A DNA stretch of 9,696 nucleotides, taken from contig CAZOHG010000097.1 in the NCBI GenBank assembly GCA_964579725.1, positions 1-9,696 of the forward strand, in the 5' to 3' direction. The first letter of the stretch is position 1, and each line of letters starts with the position of its first letter. Below the pieces are notes generated by a model. It saw nothing but the letters and a program-made list of their open reading frames with translations. It was not told the origin of the DNA and did no database searches. Shown piece after piece: positions 1 to 6,850 of this stretch. Position numbers and translations under genes: made by a program. The stretch is from CAZOHG01 sp964579725. GTDB lineage: Bacteria; Zhuqueibacterota; JdFR-76; BMS3Abin05.

Positions 1-176
1 CTCGGATTTACAACTTGACGGATCGAAAAAATCCGCTTTATGTGTATTCTGAAACCGGTTCCCCAACGGATCCGGGCCCTTACGCCAGCAAGACGGCGAC
101 CTCTACCTACTACGATCGCCCGCACTATTTTGGTCCGCGGCGGACGATTGATTTTGGATTGCAATTTCTGTTTTAA
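1..176 (+). CDS. TonB-dependent receptor, C-terminal end (partial, 5' end outside window)
   Basis: Only the last 57 residues and the TAA stop (174-176) are present; the reading frame enters with the first full codon at position 3. The tail begins RIYNLTDRKNPLYVYSETG, and ends with RRTIDFGLQFLF. The phrase 'xNLTDRKNPLYVY' is characteristic of the last strands of TonB-dependent outer-membrane receptors, which usually have a 'V-x-N-L-x-D-x-K-N' segment followed by a long periplasmic/extracellular loop and a final amphipathic beta-strand ending in an aromatic residue. Here the final strand (IDFGLQFLF) alternates hydrophobic residues and ends in Phe, as recognised by the BAM machinery. Known role of the family: TonB/ExbBD-energised import of a substrate across the outer membrane; the substrate cannot be read from this fragment. 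It lies 60 bases upstream of the next gene with no terminator, so co-transcription is likely. An outer-membrane barrel of another class is the main alternative. Confidence 0.8.
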   Translation, partial: RIYNLTDRKNPLYVYSETGSPTDPGPYASKTATSTYYDRPHYFGPRRTIDFGLQFLF

Positions 177-224
177 TGATTACCTTGCGCGGCGAAATGA
201 ATGATGCGGAAGAATTTGAAGGAT

Positions 225-229
225 GGAGG
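225..229 (+). promoter_or_regulatory. Shine-Dalgarno sequence deciding the start at 237
   Basis: GGAGG lies 7 bases before the ATG at 237. The longer in-frame start at 201 would put 12 charged residues (MMRKNLKDGGSR) before an otherwise perfect signal peptide and would place this GGAGG inside the coding region, so 237 is preferred. Confidence 0.8.
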
Positions 230-236
230 TTCTCGA

Positions 237-3200
237 ATGAAAATAGGCAAAAAGTCCGTTTCCATAATTTTGGCCGGATTGTTGGTGGTGTTTTTTGGGG
301 GGATGCAATCCGGATTTGCCAAGAACAAGCAGTCGGAAAAAATTAAGAAATTAAGTAAGTCTCAAAAAAATATTGACATAGCTGCCGGCATCCTGGATGC
401 CGGAAAATTGCAAAATGCCGTATTTAATGACGGGCGTTTGGCTACCTGGGATTACCGTCCGTCTGTTCCCGCTGGGTTTTACAAGGGCTGGTCGTATATT
501 CCCGACCTCAGTATGATGATTGGTATTCCGGAAGATTCCTCTTGGACGCCTAAACGACTGGATCCGAATACAGGAAAACTTGTCAGTGTTGGACCGACGG
601 TTAGTGAACGCTTTGTGTCACACGATTGGGGGCCTCGGGCAGGTTCTTACGGAAAATTGCATTCCGGCGATGCCACCGTGGGCGATGTGATTAAGGGAAC
701 CAGTATTTCCGCCGTCCCGTTGGTCGCAACCAGCACCATTAAAAAAAGCTGGCCGAAAGATGCCAATGGCAATCGATTTTGGCCTGGCCCCTGGGCAGTG
801 GATCCCCAAACCGGTCAAGTTCTGCCCGGGCAATTCACATCGGACAAAGATATCTTTTTCAGCATTACCGATTACGATATGAACGATCAAAATATTCCTT
901 ACGCTTCTTCGGACAATGACACCTTTCAGGGTTATCCCATTGGGGTTCAATTGGATATTTCCGGGTATTCCTACGGCCGTTCTTACGCCGAGGATATTCT
1001 GTTTTTCCCAATGAAAATTATTAACAGAAGCCAGCACAATTATCACGGCATGTACGTCGGTTTTTATCTCGATGTGGACACGCCGGAATACAACCTGAGT
1101 ACGACGGTTAACGATCGAATGGATTGGATGAGTTTTATTAAGGATGAATATGATCCGGAAACCGATTCCACCTATGCCTACAATATGGCCTTTATTTATG
1201 ATTACCGATGGGGAACGGGTGATTTTAGCGGTGTATCCGATCCTGATGCCTGGAAGGTGTACACGTCGATCAAATTATTAGAAACGCCCAACGATCCGAA
1301 GACGGGCGAGCAATTGGGGATTACCGATTGGCACTGGTTCCAGTGGGAAAATCGACCTGGCGTCATTGATTCAAAGCGGCAGGAACTCATTCAGTACAAA
1401 GTGATTAGCGGGGATACTTCCGGATTAACCCCGGAAGAAAGCGATGCCTATTTTTGGCCTGATCCACAAGGGCACCTGGATCCCCATTTCGATTCGCCGG
1501 AGGGCATTCAAACCATGTTTCCCAATGGATTGGATTGCGTGTTCATTATGAGTTCGGGGCCCTTTGACTTGGCTGCCGGTGACACAACCACATTTTCCTT
1601 TGCAATCATTATGGGCGACAATTTAAATGACCTTAAATTTAACGCCCGCACGGCTCAATTTATGTACAATCTGCACTACCAGGGAGCCAACCCTCCCAAG
1701 CCGCCGCATGTGAGGGCTGTTCGGAGTAAGGGCCGTGTAACCCTTTACTGGGACCGTGTGGCAGAGTCCTCCATCGATGTGATGACCGGTTACCAGGATT
1801 TTGAGGGTTACAAGATTTACCGAACCACAAGTGATCCCATTAATAACGACTGGGGGACTGAAATTCGGAATTTTGAGGGAAATGTCGTCGGCTATATTCC
1901 TGTTGCGCAATTTGATGTGGCGGACGGAATTAAAGGCCCCGATCCCCAAAATCCGTACTTCAATTTGGGAAACGACACGGGCTTACAGCATTCCTGGACG
2001 GATTCAACCGTAAAGGATGGCGTAACCTATTGGTATGTGGTGACCGCCTACGATCGGGGCGTACGGGCAGAAGAAAAATTTAATCCCGACCATTGGCCGC
2101 TTTTGAATTCTCTGGAGACAGCCAAGGGAACCAATCCCGATGCCACCCCGAATTTGGTAGAAGTGGTTCCCGGGCCTAATCCCGCCAATTACGATCCTCC
2201 GACCATCGCCGTAAAACCCAAAGAGGGTACCCTTGGAAATGGAATAGTCAAAGCCCGCATAATTGACCCCAATGCTGTGACCGGTGATTTGTACGAAGTT
2301 AGTTTTGACGATACGACAAAACGCGGCAAATTTCTGTACAACGTGTGGGACGCCACCCAAAAGAAATGGGCTCTGAAAGGGGCTGAGGAGACCAACGGGG
2401 AAGAAGGCCCGTTTTTTGACGGACTTCAATTGACAATCAAAGGCTACAGCCGTGTTGAGCTATTGGCCGATTCGTCGGGTTGGACAACGGTGTCGGGCGA
2501 TTCGTCCAAGTGCACCTGGACCTACTCTGCCTCCGGTTTTAGCAATCCGCACGATTATGAAGTCCGGTTTACCGACAAAGGCGATACATCCGTTTTTGTT
2601 CCGCCGCTAATTCACGTTCCTTTTGAAATTTGGGATATAACGACTCACGAAAAACTCGATTTTTTGAGTTTTCCGGCCAAAACAGACACAACTGACGAAA
2701 TGAAGAATACCTGGACAAGCGGCGATGCCTTTGTAATCCGTGAAAAGGTCGGCAAGCGGGTGCGAAGCACCTTCACCCTAAAAATGGAAGGGATTCCCGA
2801 CACAACCATTACGCAAATTGACACAACGATCAACGGAGTAGACACGACAATTGTGGACACAACCGTGACCCCGAAAATTCCGCCTAAAACCGGAGATGTT
2901 TTGCGGATTGTAACCACGAAGCCGTTTGCCCATGATCGGGACGTTTTTCTGGTCGAAACAAAACACTACAAATTGGAAACCCCTGTCCAGAAAAAGGAAT
3001 TGAAAAAAGTGCGCGTTGTCCCGAATCCCTATATTGTTTCGGCGGAATGGGATCGAAATCCCAATATCCGGCACATTCAATTTCGGAATCTGCCCAATGA
3101 GTGTACCATTCGCATTTTCACCCTGACGGGCGACAAGGTAATTACCCTGCACCACAAGGATGCGACTCAGGGGTGGGAATTTTGGAATATGCAAACCTAC

Positions 3201-3293
3201 AACGGACAGGAAATTGCGTACGGTCTTTATCTTTACGTGATTGAAACGCCGGACGGAGCAACGCAAATGGGGAAATTTGCCGTCATAAAATAG
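237..3293 (+). CDS. Large exported multidomain protein with fibronectin type III-like domain and T9SS type A-like C-terminal sorting domain
   Basis: 1018 residues from the ATG at 237. Residues 1-28 form a Sec signal peptide (Lys-rich start, hydrophobic IILAGLLVVFF core, GFA cleavage before KNKQ). Residues about 30-480 are a large beta-rich region rich in Trp, Tyr, Asp and Pro, with no catalytic motif that I recognise; it closes with a segment SSGPFDLAAGDTTTFSFAII that recurs in large exported proteins of Calditrichota/KSB1-type genomes. Residues about 490-610 are fibronectin type III-like (RVTLYWDR, GYKIYRTT, TYWYVVTAYDRG). A beta-rich stretch follows, then a short Asp-Thr-Thr-rich linker (855-878), then residues 925-1018, a T9SS-like sorting domain (VRVVPNPYIV, TIRIFTLTGDKV, YGLYLYVIE, KFAVIK end). 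Inferred role: cell-surface protein delivered by T9SS and partnered with the upstream TonB receptor and downstream PorV-like protein. Exact function is unknown; substrate capture is a guess from context. Confidence 0.85.
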   Translation: MKIGKKSVSIILAGLLVVFFGGMQSGFAKNKQSEKIKKLSKSQKNIDIAAGILDAGKLQNAVFNDGRLATWDYRPSVPAGFYKGWSYIPDLSMMIGIPEDSSWTPKRLDPNTGKLVSVGPTVSERFVSHDWGPRAGSYGKLHSGDATVGDVIKGTSISAVPLVATSTIKKSWPKDANGNRFWPGPWAVDPQTGQVLPGQFTSDKDIFFSITDYDMNDQNIPYASSDNDTFQGYPIGVQLDISGYSYGRSYAEDILFFPMKIINRSQHNYHGMYVGFYLDVDTPEYNLSTTVNDRMDWMSFIKDEYDPETDSTYAYNMAFIYDYRWGTGDFSGVSDPDAWKVYTSIKLLETPNDPKTGEQLGITDWHWFQWENRPGVIDSKRQELIQYKVISGDTSGLTPEESDAYFWPDPQGHLDPHFDSPEGIQTMFPNGLDCVFIMSSGPFDLAAGDTTTFSFAIIMGDNLNDLKFNARTAQFMYNLHYQGANPPKPPHVRAVRSKGRVTLYWDRVAESSIDVMTGYQDFEGYKIYRTTSDPINNDWGTEIRNFEGNVVGYIPVAQFDVADGIKGPDPQNPYFNLGNDTGLQHSWTDSTVKDGVTYWYVVTAYDRGVRAEEKFNPDHWPLLNSLETAKGTNPDATPNLVEVVPGPNPANYDPPTIAVKPKEGTLGNGIVKARIIDPNAVTGDLYEVSFDDTTKRGKFLYNVWDATQKKWALKGAEETNGEEGPFFDGLQLTIKGYSRVELLADSSGWTTVSGDSSKCTWTYSASGFSNPHDYEVRFTDKGDTSVFVPPLIHVPFEIWDITTHEKLDFLSFPAKTDTTDEMKNTWTSGDAFVIREKVGKRVRSTFTLKMEGIPDTTITQIDTTINGVDTTIVDTTVTPKIPPKTGDVLRIVTTKPFAHDRDVFLVETKHYKLETPVQKKELKKVRVVPNPYIVSAEWDRNPNIRHIQFRNLPNECTIRIFTLTGDKVITLHHKDATQGWEFWNMQTYNGQEIAYGLYLYVIETPDGATQMGKFAVIK
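2799..2870 (+). repeat. Asp-Thr-Thr-rich linker coding repeat
   Basis: Within the 1018-residue protein, residues 855-878 contain four DTT/I-V units (DTTI, DTTI, DTTI, DTTV) in 24 residues. The DNA units gacacaac(a/c) are similar but not identical, so this is a degenerate repeat. It probably forms a flexible, possibly glycosylated, Thr-rich loop between beta domains. Confidence 0.6.
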
Positions 3294-3378
3294 AAGCCAA
3301 AACCAATTGGTGTTTGTGACTATTCGGAAAGTAATTTCAGCATGATCCGTGGAACCGAACATAGATTTTTCTAATCGC

Positions 3379-3384
3379 GGAGGG
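3379..3384 (+). promoter_or_regulatory. Shine-Dalgarno sequence deciding the start at 3391
   Basis: GGAGGG ends 6 bases before the ATG at 3391. The upstream in-frame ATG at 3349 would add 14 residues (MEPNIDFSNRGGFS) before the signal peptide and has no comparable ribosome binding site, so 3391 is preferred. Confidence 0.8.
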
Positions 3385-3390
3385 TTTTCG

Positions 3391-4413
3391 ATGAAACGTC
3401 TATTTTTTGTGCTTTTACTCACTGTGGGACTTATTGCCGGACAAGCTCAGGCTCAAGAGATGAGTCGAGTTGCTACCGCCGGAGCGCAATTTCTGAAGTT
3501 TGGTGTGGGTGCCAGAGCGCTGGCTTTGGCCAATGCCTTTGTCGCATTTGAAAACGACCCGTTTTCCCTTTACTGGAATCCCTCGGGAATTTCTTCGATT
3601 CAAGGGACAGCCGTGGCACTTTCGCGCAGCACCTATTACAGCGGAATCAATCACAGTTTCTTTGGAGCCGTGTTGGGAATGGGTGAAAGTGCGCTTGGAC
3701 TTAGCGTGACGTATATGGGAACGGATAAAATTGAAGTAACGACCCTGTCGGCTCCGGACGGTACCGGCACCTATTACGATGTGGGCAATATGAGTGTGGG
3801 CCTTACCTACGGGCGAAATATTACGAATGTTTTGAAAATGGGTATCACAGCTAAATTGGTGCGCGAGCGCATTTACCGTGAAACAGCCAACGGCCTGGCC
3901 GTGGACTTTGGCTCCATTATTGATACCGGGCTTTACGGCGTGAAATTGGCTATGTCGCTCACCAATGTGGGGCGGGCCATGCAATTGCGGGGCCCCGATC
4001 TGCGCGTTTCTCATGACCGGTACCCCAATAATCCGGCGGAATCAAAAGTGAAAGCCGATCTTTTTACAGACAATTGGCCGCTCCCGATGGTGTACACCAT
4101 TGGAATCCGCACCGATCTTTTGGGCGGAGACGGCGTCAATTTTCCCAGTCGAATCCAGCGTTTGACGCTGGGTATTGCCATTAACGACGCGTGGGATGCC
4201 CCCCTTCGGGCAAATTACGGATTGGAATACGAATGGCGCCATTTGTTTAGCTTGCGAGCCGGTTTTCTGCAGAAATACGACACCGCCCGATTCACATTCG
4301 GTGGAGGAATCAACTATCAAATCGGCAAAACACGCATCGTAATTGATTATGCCTATGTAAATTACCAATATTTAGGCGGAACAAATCATTTTTCTCTTGA
4401 ATTTTGCTATTAA
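3391..4413 (+). CDS. PorV/PorQ-family outer-membrane beta-barrel protein
   Basis: 340 residues. Residues 1-21 are a signal peptide (MKRLFFVLLLTVGLIAG then AQA cleavage before QEM). Residues 31-66 carry the hallmark of the PorV/PorQ family: GAQFLKFGVGARALAL, then NDPFSLYWNPSG (family consensus: GxxFLxxGxGARAxGMGxAFVA...DxxAxYWNPAGL). The rest is alternating-hydrophobic beta-strand sequence with Gly/Tyr turns, ending in a typical barrel strand (HFSLEFCY). Length matches the family (about 300-400). PorV is the outer-membrane shuttle protein that takes T9SS cargo from the translocon to the attachment complex; FCB genomes carry several paralogues beside individual cargo genes. Its position 97 bases after the 1018-residue protein with a T9SS-like C-terminal domain suggests a dedicated partner for that protein, which is inference. 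The penultimate Cys is unusual for a terminal strand. A FadL-like porin role is the main alternative. Confidence 0.85.
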   Translation: MKRLFFVLLLTVGLIAGQAQAQEMSRVATAGAQFLKFGVGARALALANAFVAFENDPFSLYWNPSGISSIQGTAVALSRSTYYSGINHSFFGAVLGMGESALGLSVTYMGTDKIEVTTLSAPDGTGTYYDVGNMSVGLTYGRNITNVLKMGITAKLVRERIYRETANGLAVDFGSIIDTGLYGVKLAMSLTNVGRAMQLRGPDLRVSHDRYPNNPAESKVKADLFTDNWPLPMVYTIGIRTDLLGGDGVNFPSRIQRLTLGIAINDAWDAPLRANYGLEYEWRHLFSLRAGFLQKYDTARFTFGGGINYQIGKTRIVIDYAYVNYQYLGGTNHFSLEFCY

Positions 4414-4423
4414 AATATTATTT

Positions 4424-4429
4424 TATAAT
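4424..4429 (+). promoter_or_regulatory. Possible -10 element TATAAT
   Basis: A perfect TATAAT lies 11 bases after the stop of the PorV-like gene, in an AT-rich tract. The best upstream partner is TTTGCT at 4403-4408 with a 15-base spacer, which is a weak match. It could start a transcript for the 4626 gene with a leader of about 190 bases. AT-rich chance occurrence is possible, and the promoter consensus of this lineage is not known to me. Confidence 0.3.
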
Positions 4430-4496
4430 TACTCACTTTTGCGTAACACACCAGAAAAACAATGTATCATTACTGTTCCACAAAAACGTCATTTCG

Positions 4497-4506
4497 AAAG
4501 GAGGTG
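4497..4506 (+). promoter_or_regulatory. Orphan Shine-Dalgarno-like sequence AAAGGAGGTG (first)
   Basis: A 10-base match to the complement of the 16S rRNA 3' end, with no ATG at usable distance; the nearest TTG in reach (4522) gives a stop after four codons. It is repeated identically 48 bases downstream. Confidence 0.5.
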
Positions 4507-4544
4507 GGAAGGAAAAGAGCCTTGTTTTTTCCCTAATAATAAAG

Positions 4545-4555
4545 AAAGGAGGTGA
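4545..4555 (+). promoter_or_regulatory. Orphan Shine-Dalgarno-like sequence AAAGGAGGTGA (second)
   Basis: An 11-base perfect anti-Shine-Dalgarno complement. The following ATG at 4555 is only 2 bases after GGAGG, too close for efficient initiation, yet that ATG opens a 24-codon frame reaching the next gene (see the separate entry). Confidence 0.5.
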
Positions 4556-4629
4556 TGCGTTTCACGAGCGGAAATTCCGTTCCGAAAATGATTTTGTTAT
4601 GCGAACCAATTAAGGAGGATCAAAAATGA
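4555..4629 (+). CDS. Possible 24-residue leader peptide overlapping the next start (tentative)
   Basis: An ATG at 4555 opens a frame of 24 codons (begins MRFTSGNSVPKM, ends CEPIKEDQK) whose TGA stop at 4627-4629 overlaps the ATG of the 712-residue protein as ATGA. Such 4-base overlaps are the standard sign of translational coupling. Against it: the Shine-Dalgarno is only 2 bases from the ATG, the peptide has no recognisable composition, and the downstream gene has its own good ribosome binding site inside this frame. It may be chance. Confidence 0.2.
   Translation: MRFTSGNSVPKMILLCEPIKEDQK
4612..4620 (+). promoter_or_regulatory. Ribosome binding site of the 712-residue protein gene
   Basis: AAGGAGGAT with GGAGG ending 7 bases before the ATG at 4626. 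This is the properly spaced one of three similar sequences in the leader and supports the start, which leads straight into a signal peptide. Confidence 0.8.
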
Positions 4630-6764
4630 AGAAGTTTTGGGTTTTATTTTTGAGTGTGTTTTTGGTGGTTGCGCTGTCTTTTTCGGCGTTTGCAACCAAT
4701 AAAAAATACGCCGTGTTGCGACCGGGGACGCCTGGGCATCAGAGTGATGCTATTTTTATGACGGCGCAGGAATTACAAGCCCCCAATTTGGGTCAGTTGA
4801 TTCAAAAAAGGTTCGCCAAACTGAGTGCTTCTCAGGGTATCGTCGATACGCTGAAACACACATTTAGCGGCGTCAACTTCGGATTTGCCGATGGCGATAC
4901 TATGGCGGCCTTCTTCCGTCCGCCTGCCGGATGTATTGTGAAATCGGTCATTATTCAATACCAAAAATGGAGTAGCCAATTAACCTCGGCATTTAACCTT
5001 TCGATTTACAAATCCAATTACCACGCGACGGAGATCCCGCAGGACAAATTGTACGACAATTTCCAACCCATTAATTTGGGCTGGTGGGATGCCCAAGGCA
5101 ATTGGGTGCCCCAGGTAGATTTCAGCTTTTACCCATTGGGCGAGCTGCTTTGGGGTGATTTTCCCGTCAGCCTGGACCCCAGCAAAGATGTGCAAGTCAT
5201 CGAAACGCCGATGATTTACTTGGGCTATGAACCAGATGTAGGGCACGACGATTTTATGATTGTGGGGCGGCCCGTCCAGGGAAGTGGCCAACAGTACACC
5301 GGCATTCCGTCTGGAAGTGCTGGAGGAAATCCATTATACATCGGCTTCAAGTGCTACCACGATGGACGTTCAGGTGAAACTACTACACCCTCCTGGTGGA
5401 TTCGTGAATATGCCTGGACGGTCTGGGTGGTGGTGGAATTCTATGAAAACACCAAACCGACCATTCAAAGCCTGGCACAGTTGCCCAATACGTACAAAAC
5501 GGGGCCTTTTACCGTCAAGGCAATGATTAAAGATATCGATGCCAATGATGCCAGCCAGGCTGGTGTGGCGGAGGCGTACTTACATTACAGTACCAACGCC
5601 ACTACCTGGGATTCGGTGAAAATGACCGGCCCGGCTACAGGCGGCGAATTTACCGCCGACATTCCCAGTGCATCCCCCAATTCCTGGGTCTATTATTATG
5701 TTTCCGCAAAAGATCCTCCGGGATTGTACGCCTCTAACGCCGATGCTCCGAAGAAATTCTGGGTTGGCCAGGCATCGGATGCTTCCTTGTTCTTATTCAA
5801 TCAGGGAGGCGATTACGGCGCCGTTTTTGATTCGGTGTATGTGTCCGATTTGAAGGCTCTTGGTTACAAATTTGACCACATGTTTGGCACGGTAGACGAA
5901 TCGGTGTGGTTGCCGCAGTACAAAACCATGATTGTCCCTGCTGACGGACGAAGCTTACCCACGTTGAAGGACACGTTGGGTGACAATAAGTTCAAAGATT
6001 TCTTGGATGCAGGCGGCAATTTGATGGTTTGGGCAGATGAATTAATCGGAACGTATTATGGTTGGCCCGGCGACACCATGATGACCGTACCCGGATTTTT
6101 CCACGATTACCTTCATGTGGCGGAAGCATATAGCGACGCGCCTTACGATATGCTCCTGGACGTCCCCGGTGACGGATTTGCAGACGCTCTTACAGATACG
6201 ATCCATTTGACGTTTCCGAGCAATGTTCCCAATTATTGCGACGCGATCATTCCTACGGGCGATGCTGCCAAGCTATTCGTGTGTACGCCGGATACCTTTC
6301 CCAAAAAAGACAAATCTGGAAATGTGGACGGTGCCGGTGTGAAATACAGCGGAAAATACAAATCTATTTTCTTGCCCTTTATTTTGGGAACTGCCGACGA
6401 AAATACGCGCCAGACAATCCTGAAAAGCGCTCTGGACTTCTTCGGAGTAGGAACCGGCGTGGCCGAAAATGGAGCAAAAACGCCCTACCGCTACGATCTG
6501 AGCCAGAACTACCCGAACCCGTTTAATCCGACGACCAGCATTTCTTACAGTCTGGCCAAAGCCGGAAATGTAAACGTGGCGGTGTACAATCTAATGGGTC
6601 AGAAAATTGCGGATTTGGTCAATGGGTTTAAGGCTGCCGGTGCGTACAATGTGAGTTGGAATGGTAAGGACAACGCCGGACACGACGTTTCCAGCGGTGT
6701 CTATTTTTACAAAATTCACAGTGGCAATTTTACCATGACCAAGAAAATGGTCCTCATGCGCTAA
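4626..6764 (+). CDS. Exported multidomain protein with Ig-like domain, amidotransferase-like fold and T9SS C-terminal sorting domain
   Basis: 712 residues. Residues 1-23 are a signal peptide (MKKFWVLFLSVFLVVALSF, AFA cleavage before TNKK). Residues about 24-274 are an aromatic-rich beta region of unknown role (contains GCIVKSVIIQYQKW). Residues about 278-378 look Ig-like (PTIQSL start, WVYYYVSAKDPPG near the end), a bacterial surface beta-sandwich. Residues about 383-610 resemble the class I glutamine-amidotransferase/ThuA-like alpha-beta fold seen in FCB secreted proteins (ASLFLFNQGGDYG, YKTMIVPADG, FLDAGGNLMVWADELIG); the position where a catalytic Cys would sit reads VWADE, so it is probably non-catalytic. 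Residues 621-712 are a textbook T9SS type A domain: YRYDLSQNYPNPFNPTTSI, VAVYNLMGQKIADLV, SSGVYFYKI, KKMVLMR. It is therefore predicted to be secreted or surface-attached. Specific function unknown; adhesion or polymer binding is possible. It is followed by a strong terminator, so it probably ends its transcript. Confidence 0.85.
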   Translation: MKKFWVLFLSVFLVVALSFSAFATNKKYAVLRPGTPGHQSDAIFMTAQELQAPNLGQLIQKRFAKLSASQGIVDTLKHTFSGVNFGFADGDTMAAFFRPPAGCIVKSVIIQYQKWSSQLTSAFNLSIYKSNYHATEIPQDKLYDNFQPINLGWWDAQGNWVPQVDFSFYPLGELLWGDFPVSLDPSKDVQVIETPMIYLGYEPDVGHDDFMIVGRPVQGSGQQYTGIPSGSAGGNPLYIGFKCYHDGRSGETTTPSWWIREYAWTVWVVVEFYENTKPTIQSLAQLPNTYKTGPFTVKAMIKDIDANDASQAGVAEAYLHYSTNATTWDSVKMTGPATGGEFTADIPSASPNSWVYYYVSAKDPPGLYASNADAPKKFWVGQASDASLFLFNQGGDYGAVFDSVYVSDLKALGYKFDHMFGTVDESVWLPQYKTMIVPADGRSLPTLKDTLGDNKFKDFLDAGGNLMVWADELIGTYYGWPGDTMMTVPGFFHDYLHVAEAYSDAPYDMLLDVPGDGFADALTDTIHLTFPSNVPNYCDAIIPTGDAAKLFVCTPDTFPKKDKSGNVDGAGVKYSGKYKSIFLPFILGTADENTRQTILKSALDFFGVGTGVAENGAKTPYRYDLSQNYPNPFNPTTSISYSLAKAGNVNVAVYNLMGQKIADLVNGFKAAGAYNVSWNGKDNAGHDVSSGVYFYKIHSGNFTMTKKMVLMR

Positions 6765-6800
6765 TGAAGTGGGTACCATTTTTAAGATGAAAAATTATTG

Positions 6801-6850
6801 AGAAGAAGTGGCGAGAGGCCGCGTCTGCCTTTCGCTGCTTCTTTTTTGTT
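6801..6850 (+). terminator. Intrinsic (Rho-independent) terminator
   Basis: Arms 6801-6819 and 6827-6845 can pair over 19 positions without a mismatch (15 Watson-Crick pairs and four G-U pairs), around a 7-base loop (CGCGTCT, 6820-6826). The right arm runs into a T-rich tail (6842-6847). It starts 36 bases after the stop of the 712-residue protein gene. Because the arms begin AGAAGAAG and end in CTTCTTTT, the reverse strand would have a weaker tail; plus-strand function is favoured. Confidence 0.9.

Larger units (their letters stand above)
4414..4625 (+). other. Intergenic leader with three Shine-Dalgarno-like sequences
   Basis: 212 bases between the PorV-like gene and the 712-residue protein gene. 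It begins AT-rich (4411-4430) and becomes purine-rich. Three strong anti-16S complements occur at 4497-4506, 4545-4555 and 4612-4620; only the last is placed for a normal start. Between the first two lies a short possible hairpin (AAGG/CCTT around 4509-4523) followed by a run of six T, a weak attenuator-like arrangement. No clear terminator for the upstream operon and no riboswitch that I recognise. Confidence 0.6.

Noticed and set aside
618..1046. Antisense open frame of 142 codons inside the 1018-residue protein gene
   Set aside because: It lies fully opposite a well-supported gene, has no ribosome binding site or recognisable domain, and its composition is that of a shadow frame.
3302..3311. 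Palindrome ACCAATTGGT between the 1018-residue protein and PorV-like genes
   Set aside because: Ten bases only, no loop for a stable hairpin and no T tail; most likely chance.
2778..3422. Antisense open frame of 214 codons spanning the end of the large protein gene and the next start
   Set aside because: It is the longest minus-strand frame but is opposite the sorting domain and the PorV-like start; no signal, domain or ribosome binding site supports it.
3415..4014. Antisense open frame of 199 codons opposite the PorV-like gene
   Set aside because: His/Arg/Gly-rich shadow of a Gly/Ala-rich barrel gene; no independent evidence.
4404..4613. 69-codon plus-strand frame from a TTG inside the end of the PorV-like gene
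   Set aside because: It starts inside another gene without a ribosome binding site, covers the purine-rich leader with its Shine-Dalgarno-like motifs, and has no protein-like features.
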